Notes under the pieces: generated by a model
Databases searched by the model: none
The model's input: only the letters and a program-made list of their open reading frames with translations
What the model was told of the DNA's origin: nothing
Assembly (NCBI RefSeq): GCF_017741935.1
Contig: NZ_JAGHMH010000031.1
Location: forward strand, 1 to 32,665
DNA from: Rhizobium sp. 16-449-1b
Lineage (GTDB): Bacteria > Pseudomonadota > Alphaproteobacteria > Rhizobiales > Rhizobiaceae
DNA length: 32,665 nucleotides
Direction: 5' to 3'
In this document: positions 1 to 8,496 of the stretch, one piece after another
Position numbering within the stretch: position 1 is the first letter of the stretch
Layout of the letters: each line of letters opens with the position of its first letter
Position numbers and translations under genes: made by a program

Positions 1-336
1 GGCGCCTTTGGCTTTCGCACGTTTCAGCAATTGCCTGTTTTGAGCGGGATAAAAGAAGGAGATCAGCGTCTGGCCGGACTTCAGCCTATCGATCTCGCCC
101 AGTTCCGGTGGCCTCACCTTGGCGACGACATCCGCTTCGGCAAACAGTGCGTCCGAGCCTTCGATCACCGTCACGCCAGCCGCCCTGTACGCATCGTCCG
201 AGAACCCGGCGGCTTTACCGGCGCCACTCTCCACCAGACAATGATAGCCAAGCTTCTGTAACTGCAACGCACTATCCGGAGTGAGCGCCACACGCGCTTC
301 TCCGGAAAACACCTCTAGGGGTGCTCCAATTTTCAT
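1..336 (-). CDS. pntA: NAD(P) transhydrogenase alpha subunit, N-terminal part (partial, runs off left edge)
   Basis: The reading frame is open from the left edge and gives 112 residues beginning MKIGAPLEV. It has the alanine dehydrogenase/PNT N-terminal pattern: an RVALTPDSALQL stretch at about residues 17-28, a GAGKAAGFSD segment, and VVAKVRPP at about 76-83. The family's alpha subunit couples hydride transfer between NAD(H) and NADP(H) to the proton gradient with membrane partners, which would lie outside the window. I chose the ATG at 336 because AGGA sits 8 nt upstream; an in-frame ATG at 345 is too close to that ribosome site. It starts about 21 bp after the SDR stop, so it is the third gene of the operon. 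Alanine dehydrogenase, a homologue, cannot be fully excluded from the N-terminus alone. Confidence 0.82.
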   Translation of the reverse strand, partial: MKIGAPLEVFSGEARVALTPDSALQLQKLGYHCLVESGAGKAAGFSDDAYRAAGVTVIEGSDALFAEADVVAKVRPPELGEIDRLKSGQTLISFFYPAQNRQLLKRAKAKGA

Positions 337-357
337 GATGTCCATCCTGTGAAAGAG

Positions 358-1128
358 TCAGTCAGCAGTCCATCCGCCGTCGACCATCAAGGCCGTCCCC
401 GTAATCATCGCGGAGGCATTGGATGCTAAGAATGTCACCGGCCCCATAATGTCCTCGAGCTCGCCTATCCGACCGAGCTTAATCTTTTCCTCGATCCACC
501 TGACCCGGTCAGGATTGCTGAAAGTCTGTTCCGCGAGCGGCGTCCTGATGAAAGTTGGGCAGATTGTGTTTACCCGGATTCGATGTGTGCCCCACTCGAT
601 TGCCATCGACTTGGTAAATCCTTCGACAGCATGCTTTGTCGCGCTGTAGACGGCGCGGTCGATGCCACCCACATGGGCCATCTGAGAGGAAATGTTGATG
701 AGCGATCCCTCGCGACCAGCGGCGATGAGCCGTTTGGCAACAGCACGTGTCAGGAAATAGGCACCACGCAGGTTGATCCCGACCACTGCATCGAAGTCGG
801 CCGCGGTCGTTTCCAGGGCGGGGCCATGGCGGGCGGTTCCGGCGCTGTTGACGAGGATGTCGAAGACGGTATGAGCGGCAATAACCCTTTCCGTTGCTTC
901 CGCATCCTCGACGTCAAGAACGAGAGCTTCTGCCGCAAAGCCCAATTCCGACAATGCGCTAACTGTGAGATCGAGTTTTTCGGCAGAGCGGGCGGCGAGC
1001 ACCACCCGCGCGCCGGCCTCGGCAAGAGCCACGGCCGCCGCTTGACCTATCCCGGACGATGCCCCAGCAACGAGGGCTGTTTTTCCGTCGAGGCGAAATG
1101 AGGGTGTACGAGGCAAAGTAAGAGACAT
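358..1128 (-). CDS. SDR family oxidoreductase
   Basis: A classical short-chain dehydrogenase/reductase of 256 residues. The Rossmann nucleotide site GASSGIG is at residues 22-28, NSAG at 94-97, catalytic Ser in NISS near 147, and YSATK gives Tyr161 and Lys165. The C-terminus ends with the usual TGTALMVDGGW segment. The frame stays open upstream to 1257, but the ATG at 1128 starts right before the conserved N-terminal strand, and a longer start would overlap the preceding gene. It lies about 29 bp downstream of the HisD-like gene and just upstream of the transhydrogenase start. By analogy with sulfopropanediol (DHPS) gene sets, it could interconvert a hydroxyl and a keto group of the same substrate; this is inferred from position only. 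Confidence 0.9.
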   Translation of the reverse strand: MSLTLPRTPSFRLDGKTALVAGASSGIGQAAAVALAEAGARVVLAARSAEKLDLTVSALSELGFAAEALVLDVEDAEATERVIAAHTVFDILVNSAGTARHGPALETTAADFDAVVGINLRGAYFLTRAVAKRLIAAGREGSLINISSQMAHVGGIDRAVYSATKHAVEGFTKSMAIEWGTHRIRVNTICPTFIRTPLAEQTFSNPDRVRWIEEKIKLGRIGELEDIMGPVTFLASNASAMITGTALMVDGGWTAD

Positions 1129-1157
1129 GGCGTCACCGAGAACTAAAGGCTGGAATA

Positions 1158-2468
1158 CTATTCGGCGGCGGCGCCATAGGCGATGTTCTTGCCGCCATAG
1201 CGTCTGACGCGCACATTTGCTTGCTCCGCGTGACCGACAAAGCCCTCCAGAATGCAAAGTCGTGAGCAGTATTCACCGACCATGGTTGCCGCCTCGTCCG
1301 TCAGAACTTTCTGATAGGAATGGGTCTTGAGGTATTTGCCAACCCAAAGACCGCCGGTGTATCGGCCTGCCTTCTTGGTTGGTAGCGTATGGTTGGTGCC
1401 GATCACCTTGTCTCCATTGGCGACGTTGGTTCTGGGCCCGAGGAACAATGCGCCGTAGGAATGCATGTTCGCAAGGAACCAATCGTCGCGATCGGTCATG
1501 ACCTGCACATGCTCGGACGCGATCTCGTTGGCGACATTGAGCATTTCCTCATAGGTGTCGCAGAGAATGACTTCGCCATAGTCCGCCCAGCTTTTCGATG
1601 CGGTATCAGCCGTCGGCAAGATCGTCAGGATGCGATCGATTTCCGCCAGAGTGCCTTCCGCCAGCTTGCGGGAATTCGTCACCAAAACAGCGGGAGAATT
1701 ATAGCCGTGCTCGGCTTGGCCGAGCAGGTCGGTCGCGCAGATTTCGGCGTCCACTGTTTCATCGGCGATCACCATGGTCTCCGTCGGGCCGGCGAAGAGA
1801 TCGATGCCGACGCGGCCGTAGAGCTGGCGCTTAGCTTCGGCGACGAAGGCGTTGCCTGGGCCGACGAGCATGTGGACAGGCTTGATCGACTCCGTGCCGA
1901 TCGCCATCGCGCCGATCGCCTGGATACCGCCGAGGATATAGATCTCATGGGCGCCGCCAAGATGCATTGCGGCAATCACAGCCGGGTTCGGTTCCCCCTT
2001 GAACGCCGGGGTGGCTGCGATTATACGCGGAACACCGGCGACCGATGCTGTGGCGACAGACATATGCGCAGAGGCAACCATCGGGAATTTGCCGCCGGGA
2101 ATATAGCAGCCTACCGATTGAACGGGTATGTTCTTGTGGCCAAGAATGACACCCGGCAAGGTTTCGACCTCGATGTCCAACATGGAGTCGCGCTGTGCCT
2201 GCGCAAAATTGCGAACCTGCGCCTAGGCAAACTTGATGTCTTCCATGTCTCGGGGCGACACTTTACCCATCAGTGCCTCGATGTCGTCTGCAGACAGTTT
2301 GAACGACGGCGGGGAATATTTGTCGAATTTTTCCGCCAGTTCTCGAACGGCTGCATCGCCGCGCGTTTCAATGTCTTTCAAGATGCCTTCGACGGTTTGC
2401 CGCACTGCGGCATCGTCCGTGAACCGTTCGGCTTCGGACTTTCCACGTTTCAGATAAGTCACGCTCAT
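1158..2468 (-). pseudogene. HisD-superfamily dehydrogenase, sulfopropanediol 3-dehydrogenase (HpsN)-like, interrupted by an amber codon
   Basis: One continuous frame encodes a full-length histidinol-dehydrogenase-like enzyme of about 435 residues, except for a TAG at 2223-2225 (codon 82). The pieces are an 81-residue N-terminal fragment (2223-2468) and a 341-codon open stretch beginning at an internal ATG at 2183. The context ...DIKFA-stop-AQVRNFAQAQ suggests a glutamine CAG changed to TAG. The superfamily zinc and catalytic residues survive downstream: GQAEHG, the Glu-His pair in SEHVQV, Asp in NGDKVIGTNH, and a C-terminal GHAE. The GDKVIGTNHTLPTKK and GRYTGGLWVGKYLK segments resemble the HpsN-like sulfonate-diol dehydrogenase group more than biosynthetic HisD. 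The start at 2468 has GGGAG about 8 nt upstream. It is first in the operon, divergent from a LacI regulator. A short product from 2183 would lack the N-terminal domain and is probably inactive. Confidence 0.85.
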
Positions 2469-2520
2469 GGATCATCTCCCTTTCGCTGGCGATGATACGG
2501 TGCTAGAAGAGTGATGCAAG

Positions 2521-2548
2521 TTTTCATATAGAGTGTGAAAAAATTTCA
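2521..2548. promoter_or_regulatory. Candidate operator for the LacI-family regulator
   Basis: The 93-bp gap between the divergent HisD-like and LacI genes holds three related half-sites: TTTTCA (2521-2526), its inverted copy TGAAAA (2536-2541), and TTTCA (2544-2548). The last two form an imperfect palindrome TGAAAAAATTTCA at 2536-2548. Paired half-sites between a LacI gene and its divergent operon are the usual operator arrangement. Binding by this particular regulator is inferred. Confidence 0.4.
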
Positions 2549-2561
2549 TGGAACATAAGAT

Positions 2562-3542
2562 ATGAAGCCGACAGCCAAACAAGTCGCCCACGCTGCTGGC
2601 GTCTCGATTGCTGCGGTGTCCCGAGCGTTCACGCCCGGGGCACCGATCGATCCAGACAAGCGCCGCCGCATTCTCGGGATCGCAGAGGAGATCGGCTATA
2701 TCAGCCCGGCCCGGCGCACGGCCAAAGTCATCGCGGCAGGAACGGTTACACTGGTTGCCGGCGATCTGCTGAACCCATTCTATCCAACGGTTCTTGATGC
2801 CCTTGCCAGAAACCTGCAGGATGGAGGCCGCCAATTGCTGGTTTATGCCCTCGCTGCAGCAACCAATGTCGATGCCGCAACTGATCAGATACTTGCAGCA
2901 CGTCCCTCCGCAATCATAGTCACCTCGGCCAATCTGACATCCAAAATGGCGCAGGCTTGCCGACAGCACCAGATCAAGGTGGTGCTACTGAACCGGGTGC
3001 AGAGGGACATCCGCATCAATGCGGTCGCCTGCGACAACTATCAGGGAGGCCGTGATATCGGCCAGCTTCTTCTGCGACGGGACCGCCGGAAAATCGGCTT
3101 CCTCGGCGGCGTAGCAAACACGTCGACCCATATCGAACGTGCTCGAGGCTTTCGTGAAGTGCTGGCGGAAGCAGGCCGATCAATCCATGTCCAAGCCAAT
3201 GGCAACTTCAACTACCAGAGCGCCTATGAGGCTGGACTGGAGCTGCTATCCTCCACAGAACCACCCGATGCCATATTCTGCTGCAACGACATCATGGCCC
3301 TTGCTGTCGTCGATGCGGCAAGGGAACGCGGCATTCGGATTCCCGACGAACTGGCTGTTGTAGGTTTTGACGATATACCAATGGCGAGCTGGAACTCCTA
3401 TCGCCTAACGACGGTGCGTCAGCCAGTGGAGCACATGGTGCGAGAAGCGCTCAGACTCATCGACGACCCCGATATCAAGCCCTCTGACGACGGGATAACC
3501 CGCTTACAGGCCGGACAACTGGTTGTACGCGAAACGGCCTGA
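2562..3542 (+). CDS. LacI family transcriptional regulator
   Basis: A 326-residue LacI/GalR-type repressor. The N-terminal helix-turn-helix (TAKQVAHAAGVSIAAVSRAF, about residues 4-23) and hinge (to about 55) are followed by a periplasmic-binding-protein-like effector domain (about 60-320) with DNYQGGRDIGQLLL, FCCNDIMALAVVDAA and the hallmark VVGFDDIPMASW. The family binds palindromic operators and is released or recruited by a small metabolite. It is divergent from the HisD-like/SDR/transhydrogenase operon and is probably its local regulator. Its stop lies 10 bp from the stop of the convergent GMC oxidoreductase gene, marking the boundary between the two left catabolic blocks. The ribosome site is weak (GGA about 9 nt before ATG). 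Confidence 0.93.
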   Translation: MKPTAKQVAHAAGVSIAAVSRAFTPGAPIDPDKRRRILGIAEEIGYISPARRTAKVIAAGTVTLVAGDLLNPFYPTVLDALARNLQDGGRQLLVYALAAATNVDAATDQILAARPSAIIVTSANLTSKMAQACRQHQIKVVLLNRVQRDIRINAVACDNYQGGRDIGQLLLRRDRRKIGFLGGVANTSTHIERARGFREVLAEAGRSIHVQANGNFNYQSAYEAGLELLSSTEPPDAIFCCNDIMALAVVDAARERGIRIPDELAVVGFDDIPMASWNSYRLTTVRQPVEHMVREALRLIDDPDIKPSDDGITRLQAGQLVVRETA

Positions 3543-3552
3543 ACCATTTCCG

Positions 3553-5172
3553 CTATCTGCTGTCTTCCAACATCATAGCTGCGCCTTTCGCCCCGATCAT
3601 CGCCGTCGGCGTGTTAGTGTTTCCGGAGACGATTTGCGGCATCACTGATGCGTCAGCTATCCGCAGCGCGGATACGCCGATAACGCGCAGCCTCTCGTCC
3701 ACTACGGCTAGAGGATCACTTTCTGAACCCATTTTTGCTGTCCCGACCGGATGGAAAATCGTTGTTCCGATATCACCGGCGGCTTTAGCAAGGTCGATGT
3801 CGTCGTCGGAAACCGTTGGCCCCGGCAGGTATTCAGTTGGACCGAAGGACTGAAGTGCCGCCTGCTTCATTAATCGGCGCGTAACGCGGATGGCGTCAGC
3901 CGCAACCGCTCTGTCCTCATCTGTCGAAAGATATCCAGGTGCGATAATAGGCTTTTCGTTTATATCGGTGCTGCGCAGGGTCACGTGCCCACGTGAGGTC
4001 GGACGCAGATTGCAGGCGCTCACCGTGATCGCAGGAAATTCATGGAGGGGATCCCCAAATTTATCCAGTGACAGTGGCTGGACATGGAACTGGATGTTCG
4101 GTCGCTCGATCCCAGCTCTCGAAGACGTGAATATGCCGAGCTGGGATGGAGCCATGGTTAGAGGCCCCGTCCGCTTCAACACATATTCAGCCCCCATCAT
4201 ACCCCGCCGCCAAAGGGAACGGTACATTTCGTTTAGTGTTGGCGTTCCGCTTACACGATAGATCGCACGCTGTTGCAAGTGATCCTGAAGATTGCGACCC
4301 ACGCCGGGTCGATCTGCGACGACTTCGACCCCAAGGTCCCGCAACTGGGATGAGGGTCCAATTCCAGATCGTAGGAGGATTTGTACAGTCCCGATTGCGC
4401 CGGCACACATGATTATCTCACGCCGAGCCTTTACCTTGAACGTACTGCCTCCCTGGACGCAGTGAAGTGCCTCTGCTCGCTGACCATCGAATGCGATGCG
4501 ATCTATCAAAACATCCGTCTCTAGGTGCAAATTAGGGCGCTTGAGACTCGGCTTTAGAAAGCCACGTGCCGCCGACCATCTGCGTCCGCGCTTCTGGTTG
4601 ACATGGAAATACCCGGAGCCCTCGTTGCTGCCCGTGTTGAAATCCCCAACCTTTGGGATCCCCATCTGTTCTGCCGCATCGGCCACCGCCTGCAGTATCT
4701 TCCAGCTGACACGCGGTGGCTCCACCCGAAAACCTCCACCTGTGCCGTGGAATTCACCGGATCCCAAATAATGGTCTTCAATATCCCTGAAGATGGGCAC
4801 AACATCCTGCCATCCCCAGCCTTTCAAGCCGAGATCTCGCCAGCTATCGTAATCTGCAGATTGGCCCCGCATGGCGATCATCGCGTTAATTGCGGAGCTT
4901 CCGCCGATAACTTTACCGCGGGGATATGCAAGTGAACGTCCGTTCAAGCCGGGTTCCGGCTCGGTACGAAATAGCCAGTCCGCCCTTGGATTGCCAATCG
5001 CAAAAAGGTAGCCAACCGGAATATGGAACCAGATCCAGTTGTCGAGGCCGCCGGCCTCAAGCACCAAGACGGAATTGCGGCCATCCCGTGAAAGCTTTTC
5101 CGCGGCTACGCAACCGGCCGTCCCAGCGCCCACAACAATGTAATCATATTCCTTACCGATGCGGTCTAACAT
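3553..5172 (-). CDS. GMC family FAD-dependent oxidoreductase (choline dehydrogenase-like)
   Basis: A 539-residue glucose-methanol-choline oxidoreductase. The FAD dinucleotide fold has GAGTAG at residues 15-20 and an acidic residue in LVLEAGG near 39. GKVIGGSSAINAM matches GMC signature 1, GAIGTVQILLRSGIG resembles signature 2, and the C-terminus carries the active-site His in FHPVGTAKMG and the NTNTPTAMIG loop. Such enzymes oxidise primary or secondary alcohols and pass electrons to a quinone or oxygen. The frame stays open upstream to 5289, but the ATG at 5172 just before the FAD fold avoids overlap with the preceding gene. It is the last gene of the Baeyer-Villiger operon, where it could oxidise the hydroxy acid or alcohol released by the esterase. 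The exact substrate cannot be read from sequence. Confidence 0.9.
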   Translation of the reverse strand: MLDRIGKEYDYIVVGAGTAGCVAAEKLSRDGRNSVLVLEAGGLDNWIWFHIPVGYLFAIGNPRADWLFRTEPEPGLNGRSLAYPRGKVIGGSSAINAMIAMRGQSADYDSWRDLGLKGWGWQDVVPIFRDIEDHYLGSGEFHGTGGGFRVEPPRVSWKILQAVADAAEQMGIPKVGDFNTGSNEGSGYFHVNQKRGRRWSAARGFLKPSLKRPNLHLETDVLIDRIAFDGQRAEALHCVQGGSTFKVKARREIIMCAGAIGTVQILLRSGIGPSSQLRDLGVEVVADRPGVGRNLQDHLQQRAIYRVSGTPTLNEMYRSLWRRGMMGAEYVLKRTGPLTMAPSQLGIFTSSRAGIERPNIQFHVQPLSLDKFGDPLHEFPAITVSACNLRPTSRGHVTLRSTDINEKPIIAPGYLSTDEDRAVAADAIRVTRRLMKQAALQSFGPTEYLPGPTVSDDDIDLAKAAGDIGTTIFHPVGTAKMGSESDPLAVVDERLRVIGVSALRIADASVMPQIVSGNTNTPTAMIGAKGAAMMLEDSR

Positions 5173-5233
5173 CGAGGTCCTCGTCGATCGTTTTATCAAT
5201 ATTGTGGCGGCTTTGCCGGGCAATTGTCGAAGC

Positions 5234-6202
5234 TTACGCTTCCGAACTGCCGTGCTGCCGTGCTCTCGCTTGCGTGAGGAACGCCGCATTCAGTGCCATC
5301 AAGCGCTGGTCACGCCAGATGGAACGTTTGGCGAGATCCTCTTCAGCGAGGACAGAGCGCCGGTCCAATTCGGCGCGTTGGACAACGTCCGCAGGCCATT
5401 GTTTGGGTCGTCGTGACTCAGCGATGGAATGATAGAGCGGCGCTAGGCGCTGCGCATAGTCCGCTATCCCGCCGGGGGCGTTAAGATCAATCGTCTCGAA
5501 AGGCCCCATGAACGACCAGCGCCTTCCAAGACCGCGCGATACCGCAGTGTCAATATCTTCGAGGCTCGCTGTGCCTTCAGCGTATAGCGCCCAAGCTTCG
5601 TTCAAAAGAGCTCCCTGCAGACGATTGAGAACGAATCCTGGAATTTCGGAATTCACGGCAATCGGCGACTGCCCCATACGTTCCATTTCTTGTCGAACTA
5701 GCGGGACGATACTCGCATCCGTCCATGGTGCGGCAACGAGCTCGACGAGCGGAATCAGGTGTGGCGGGTTAACGGGATGCACCACCAGAAACCGGTCCCT
5801 TGAGGGTATATCCGCTGTGAATTCTGACCCAGGGATTCCCGATGTCGAGCTCCCGCAGATGGCATTGGAGCGCATTGCCAACGCTATCTCACGGCTGACT
5901 GCAGTCTTCACGTTGACACGTTCAAGCACAGACTCCTGAATGTAATCGGCATCCTTGACCGCTTCGCTCAGGGTGTCCACCACATGGAACCGTTGCACAA
6001 TGTCACCGACATTCTCGACAAGCCCGTACTGCTCCATGTCCTCGAGACTTCTCCGCAGTCGCGCTATAGCGCCGTTACGAATCTCTTCTGAGCCATCAAA
6101 AATGCTAACCTTCAATCCAGAGCGTGCGAACACAATCGCCCAACCTAGGCCAACTAATCCTGCACCGACGACGGCGACTGTCTTGAAACGATGTTCACTC
6201 AC
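5234..6202 (-). CDS. 3-hydroxyacyl-CoA dehydrogenase family protein (L-gulonate/carnitine dehydrogenase-like)
   Basis: This protein of about 322 residues has an NAD-binding fold with GAGLVG at residues 13-18 and Asp36 after the second strand, which favours NAD over NADP. The catalytic motif HPVNPPH starts at His142, and GFVLNRLQ (189-196) begins the helical C-terminal domain. The length, single-domain layout and PVNPPHLIPLVELV motif match the lambda-crystallin/L-gulonate 3-dehydrogenase and L-carnitine dehydrogenase branch better than long fatty-acid-oxidation enzymes. I chose the GTG at 6202 because GAGGAAG lies about 6 nt upstream; the frame continues to 6307 but would overlap the preceding SDR. 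In the operon it probably oxidises a 3-hydroxy acid intermediate. This is inferred from context. Confidence 0.86.
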   Translation of the reverse strand: MSEHRFKTVAVVGAGLVGLGWAIVFARSGLKVSIFDGSEEIRNGAIARLRRSLEDMEQYGLVENVGDIVQRFHVVDTLSEAVKDADYIQESVLERVNVKTAVSREIALAMRSNAICGSSTSGIPGSEFTADIPSRDRFLVVHPVNPPHLIPLVELVAAPWTDASIVPLVRQEMERMGQSPIAVNSEIPGFVLNRLQGALLNEAWALYAEGTASLEDIDTAVSRGLGRRWSFMGPFETIDLNAPGGIADYAQRLAPLYHSIAESRRPKQWPADVVQRAELDRRSVLAEEDLAKRSIWRDQRLMALNAAFLTQARARQHGSSEA

Positions 6203-6237
6203 GTGTGCTTCCTCTTCACTACAATGTCCGATCACAC

Positions 6238-6969
6238 TCAACGAAGATGAGTTGCGCCATTGACATCGAAGATTGCGCCGGAGGCAAATCCGCCGCCTGG
6301 GCCGCATAGAAGGAGAACGAATGATCCGACCTCTTCGGGAGCGGCAAGACGCTTCATTGGATAAGTCTCTGCCTCATAACCGCGGCCGTAGATCATAGGC
6401 GTGTCGATCGGACCCGGCGCAATCGCATTCACGGTTACATTGTGTGGTGCACCTCTCTGCGCCAGCCACCTTGTGAACGCGTGAATACCCCCCTTCGTGA
6501 AAGCATAGTGCGGCCCTGAACGTAGCCCACCCATCCAACCGGCGACCGAGCCGAAAAGTACGATACGCCCCTCGCCTTGCTCGACCATCTTCGGATAATA
6601 GGCTCGCGTGAGATTTGCAGGACCTTTTATGTTGACCTCAATAGTCCGCTCCAGCGCTTCGTCCCAGCTATCGTCCAACCAATCGTCAGGTGGGCAGATC
6701 GCCGCGCAATCGACCAGGCCGTAAACGGGCCCGGTCGCTTCTGAAAGGCGCCTTACAGCCTCTTTTTGGCTCGTGTCGCAACTGTGGAATGTTGCGGGAC
6801 CACTCAACTCACCGACCGTCCTGCGGATTGTGTCAACGTCGGCTATATCGACGAGCGCAACCTCGGCCCCGTGCGCCGAGCAGATACGAGCCGAGGCAGC
6901 ACCGATGCCGCCAGCGGCGCCGGTGATTAATATCTTTCTGCCCGAAAGGTCGGTTGGACGAAATTCCAT
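6238..6969 (-). CDS. SDR family oxidoreductase
   Basis: A 243-residue classical SDR. The cofactor loop GAAGGIG is at residues 17-23, Asp41 at the end of the second strand suggests NAD preference, Ser141 sits in FGSVAG, and YAFTK gives Tyr155 and Lys159. The NNAG motif is replaced by DCAA near 87-90. GPIDTPMIYGRGY shows the usual Pro-Gly region. It lies 35 bp upstream of the HADH-family gene and 43 bp downstream of livF in the same orientation. In the pathway it could oxidise an alcohol to the ketone used by the monooxygenase, or act on a hydroxy acid after ring or chain cleavage; the sequence does not decide. Confidence 0.9.
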   Translation of the reverse strand: MEFRPTDLSGRKILITGAAGGIGAASARICSAHGAEVALVDIADVDTIRRTVGELSGPATFHSCDTSQKEAVRRLSEATGPVYGLVDCAAICPPDDWLDDSWDEALERTIEVNIKGPANLTRAYYPKMVEQGEGRIVLFGSVAGWMGGLRSGPHYAFTKGGIHAFTRWLAQRGAPHNVTVNAIAPGPIDTPMIYGRGYEAETYPMKRLAAPEEVGSFVLLLCGPGGGFASGAIFDVNGATHLR

Positions 6970-7012
6970 ATGCAGTCTCCAATATCCTGAATGTTACTTC
7001 CCGTGCGCACGT

Positions 7013-7726
7013 TCAAAGCGCCAAGTAGCGCTTCGTAATGTCTTGGTCCGCACGCAACTGCTCAATCGTGCCGTGATAGACGGCGCGGCCCCTGTCGACG
7101 ATCGTTACGTGCGATGCCACGCCGAGGCAGAAATGCATGTTCTGTTCAGCAAGGAGTATGGTCACGCCGAGTTCTCTCAGTGTGATGATCAGCTTGCCGA
7201 TTGACTGCACAATGATTGGTGCAAGTCCCTCGCTCGGCTCGTCTAGCAGTAAGACCTCGGGGTTTCCCATCAACGTTCGAGCGATGGTCAGCATCTGTTG
7301 CTCGCCGCCCGAAAGAAGACCTGCACGGCGCGTTTTCATGTTGGCAAGAAGAGGGAATACCTCGTAGATGCGGTCGAGGTTCCATTGTGTGCGGCCGTCT
7401 TTGCCCCGTTTGGCTCCGATCAAAAGGTTGTCCTGAACCGTATGGTCGGGAAAGACCTGCCGGTCCTCAGGAACGTAACCGATGCCGGAGCGGGCGATAA
7501 CATAAGGAGCTCGCCCACCGACAGACTGACCTGAAATAGTAATCGCACCGTTGCGGGGCCGAGCAAGCCCCGCAATTGCTTTGAATGTTGTGCTCTTGCC
7601 GGCACCATTTCGCCCCAGAAGGGCCATAACTTGCCCCCTCTGAACAGAGAAGCTCATGCCAAATAGGATCTGGCTGTCGCCATAATAGACATCAGCGCCT
7701 TCGACCGTCAGCATTGTTTCGCTCAT
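7013..7726 (-). CDS. livF: Branched-chain amino acid-type ABC transporter ATP-binding protein LivF
   Basis: A 237-residue ATPase with Walker A GRNGAGKST at residues 38-46, signature LSGGEQQ at 138-144, Walker B VLLLDEP at 158-164 and a switch-like AEQNMHF segment. The EPSEGLAPIIV stretch after Walker B and the short length are typical of LivF. It energises a HAAT-type importer with LivG, LivH, LivM and the solute-binding protein encoded upstream. Its start overlaps the livG stop by 4 bp, consistent with translational coupling. Although the family is named for branched-chain amino acids, members import many amides, aromatic acids and other carboxylates. Position beside a monooxygenase suggests the pathway substrate is the cargo. 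Confidence 0.96.
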   Translation of the reverse strand: MSETMLTVEGADVYYGDSQILFGMSFSVQRGQVMALLGRNGAGKSTTFKAIAGLARPRNGAITISGQSVGGRAPYVIARSGIGYVPEDRQVFPDHTVQDNLLIGAKRGKDGRTQWNLDRIYEVFPLLANMKTRRAGLLSGGEQQMLTIARTLMGNPEVLLLDEPSEGLAPIIVQSIGKLIITLRELGVTILLAEQNMHFCLGVASHVTIVDRGRAVYHGTIEQLRADQDITKRYLAL

Positions 7727-8496
7727 GCCCTCACCTCTTTTCCATCGCGGACGGTGTGGTGATCGGACCCCAAGTAGGCATCAATCACTTCTTGGTTTGC
7801 TCGAATTTCATCAGCCGTCCCGCTGGCGAGAAGGGCGCCGTAGCATAGGACGTGAATGGTCTGAGCGATCTTGAAGACGATATCCATATCGTGTTCGATG
7901 AAAACGATCGTCAAGTTCTGGCTTTTCCAAAGAGCGTGCACTTTGTCGATCATGCGCCAACGTTCATCTGGGCCCATCCCTGCCGTCGGTTCATCCATGA
8001 GCAAGACCTTAGGATCGAGTGCGAGAGCCAAGCCGATGTCGAGAAGTTTTTGATCTCCGTGCGAGAGTTCTTTCGAAACCACATGAAGACGATCCTCCAT
8101 CCCCAACATCTCGGCGATCTCTTCTGCCCGCTTTTCTGCCGTAAGAGACGGGAACCGGCCAAACATTTCCCATGACCCTTTTCTTCGCGACGTTACGGCG
8201 GCAGCAAGGGACTCACGAACAGTGAGCGTCGGGAAAAGAGCGGCAACCTGAAAGGCTCGAACGACGCCCGCCCTCGTTACAGAAAGACTCGACCTTCCTA
8301 CAAGGTTCTGCCCATCAAACATTACTTTACCTGAGTCCGGTGTGAGACGACCAGTGATCTGGTTGAAGAGAGTCGTCTTACCCGCGCCGTTGGGCCCAAT
8401 CACCGCGTTCAGTGAACCTTCGGGGAAATTGACCGAAACATTTTGTGTAGCTTTCAATCCTCCAAAGGATTTCGATATGTTCTGGAGTTCAAGCAT
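7723..8496 (-). CDS. livG: Branched-chain amino acid-type ABC transporter ATP-binding protein LivG
   Basis: A 257-residue ATPase beginning MLELQNISKSFGG. Walker A GPNGAGKTT is at residues 34-42, the signature is the variant LSHGDQK at 144-150, Walker B is VLLMDEP at 164-170, and IEHDMDIVF carries the switch His. The C-terminal ANQEVIDAYLG is characteristic of LivG. The ATG at 8496 has GGAGG about 7 nt upstream; an in-frame ATG at 8526 would overlap livM further and lacks this site. It overlaps the end of livM by 8 bp and livF by 4 bp, so the four transporter genes form a translationally coupled block. It pairs with LivF as the second ATPase. Confidence 0.96.
   Translation of the reverse strand: MLELQNISKSFGGLKATQNVSVNFPEGSLNAVIGPNGAGKTTLFNQITGRLTPDSGKVMFDGQNLVGRSSLSVTRAGVVRAFQVAALFPTLTVRESLAAAVTSRRKGSWEMFGRFPSLTAEKRAEEIAEMLGMEDRLHVVSKELSHGDQKLLDIGLALALDPKVLLMDEPTAGMGPDERWRMIDKVHALWKSQNLTIVFIEHDMDIVFKIAQTIHVLCYGALLASGTADEIRANQEVIDAYLGSDHHTVRDGKEVRA

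Noticed and set aside
1158..2183. Reading the downstream HisD part as a genuine short enzyme
   Set aside because: No good ribosome site was seen before the ATG at 2183, and the missing N-terminal 95 residues are part of the normal fold. A nonsense-mutated gene explains the data better.
2223..2225. Amber codon as a recoding signal for pyrrolysine
   Set aside because: No Pyl machinery is visible, and the residue is a glutamine in the family context (DIKFAQAQ-like), so mutation is simpler.
1389..2495. Long plus-strand open frame (368 codons)
   Set aside because: It is antisense to the HisD-like gene, whose minus frame has clear family motifs on both sides of the amber codon. The plus frame shows no recognisable domain and has unusual His/Arg-rich composition.
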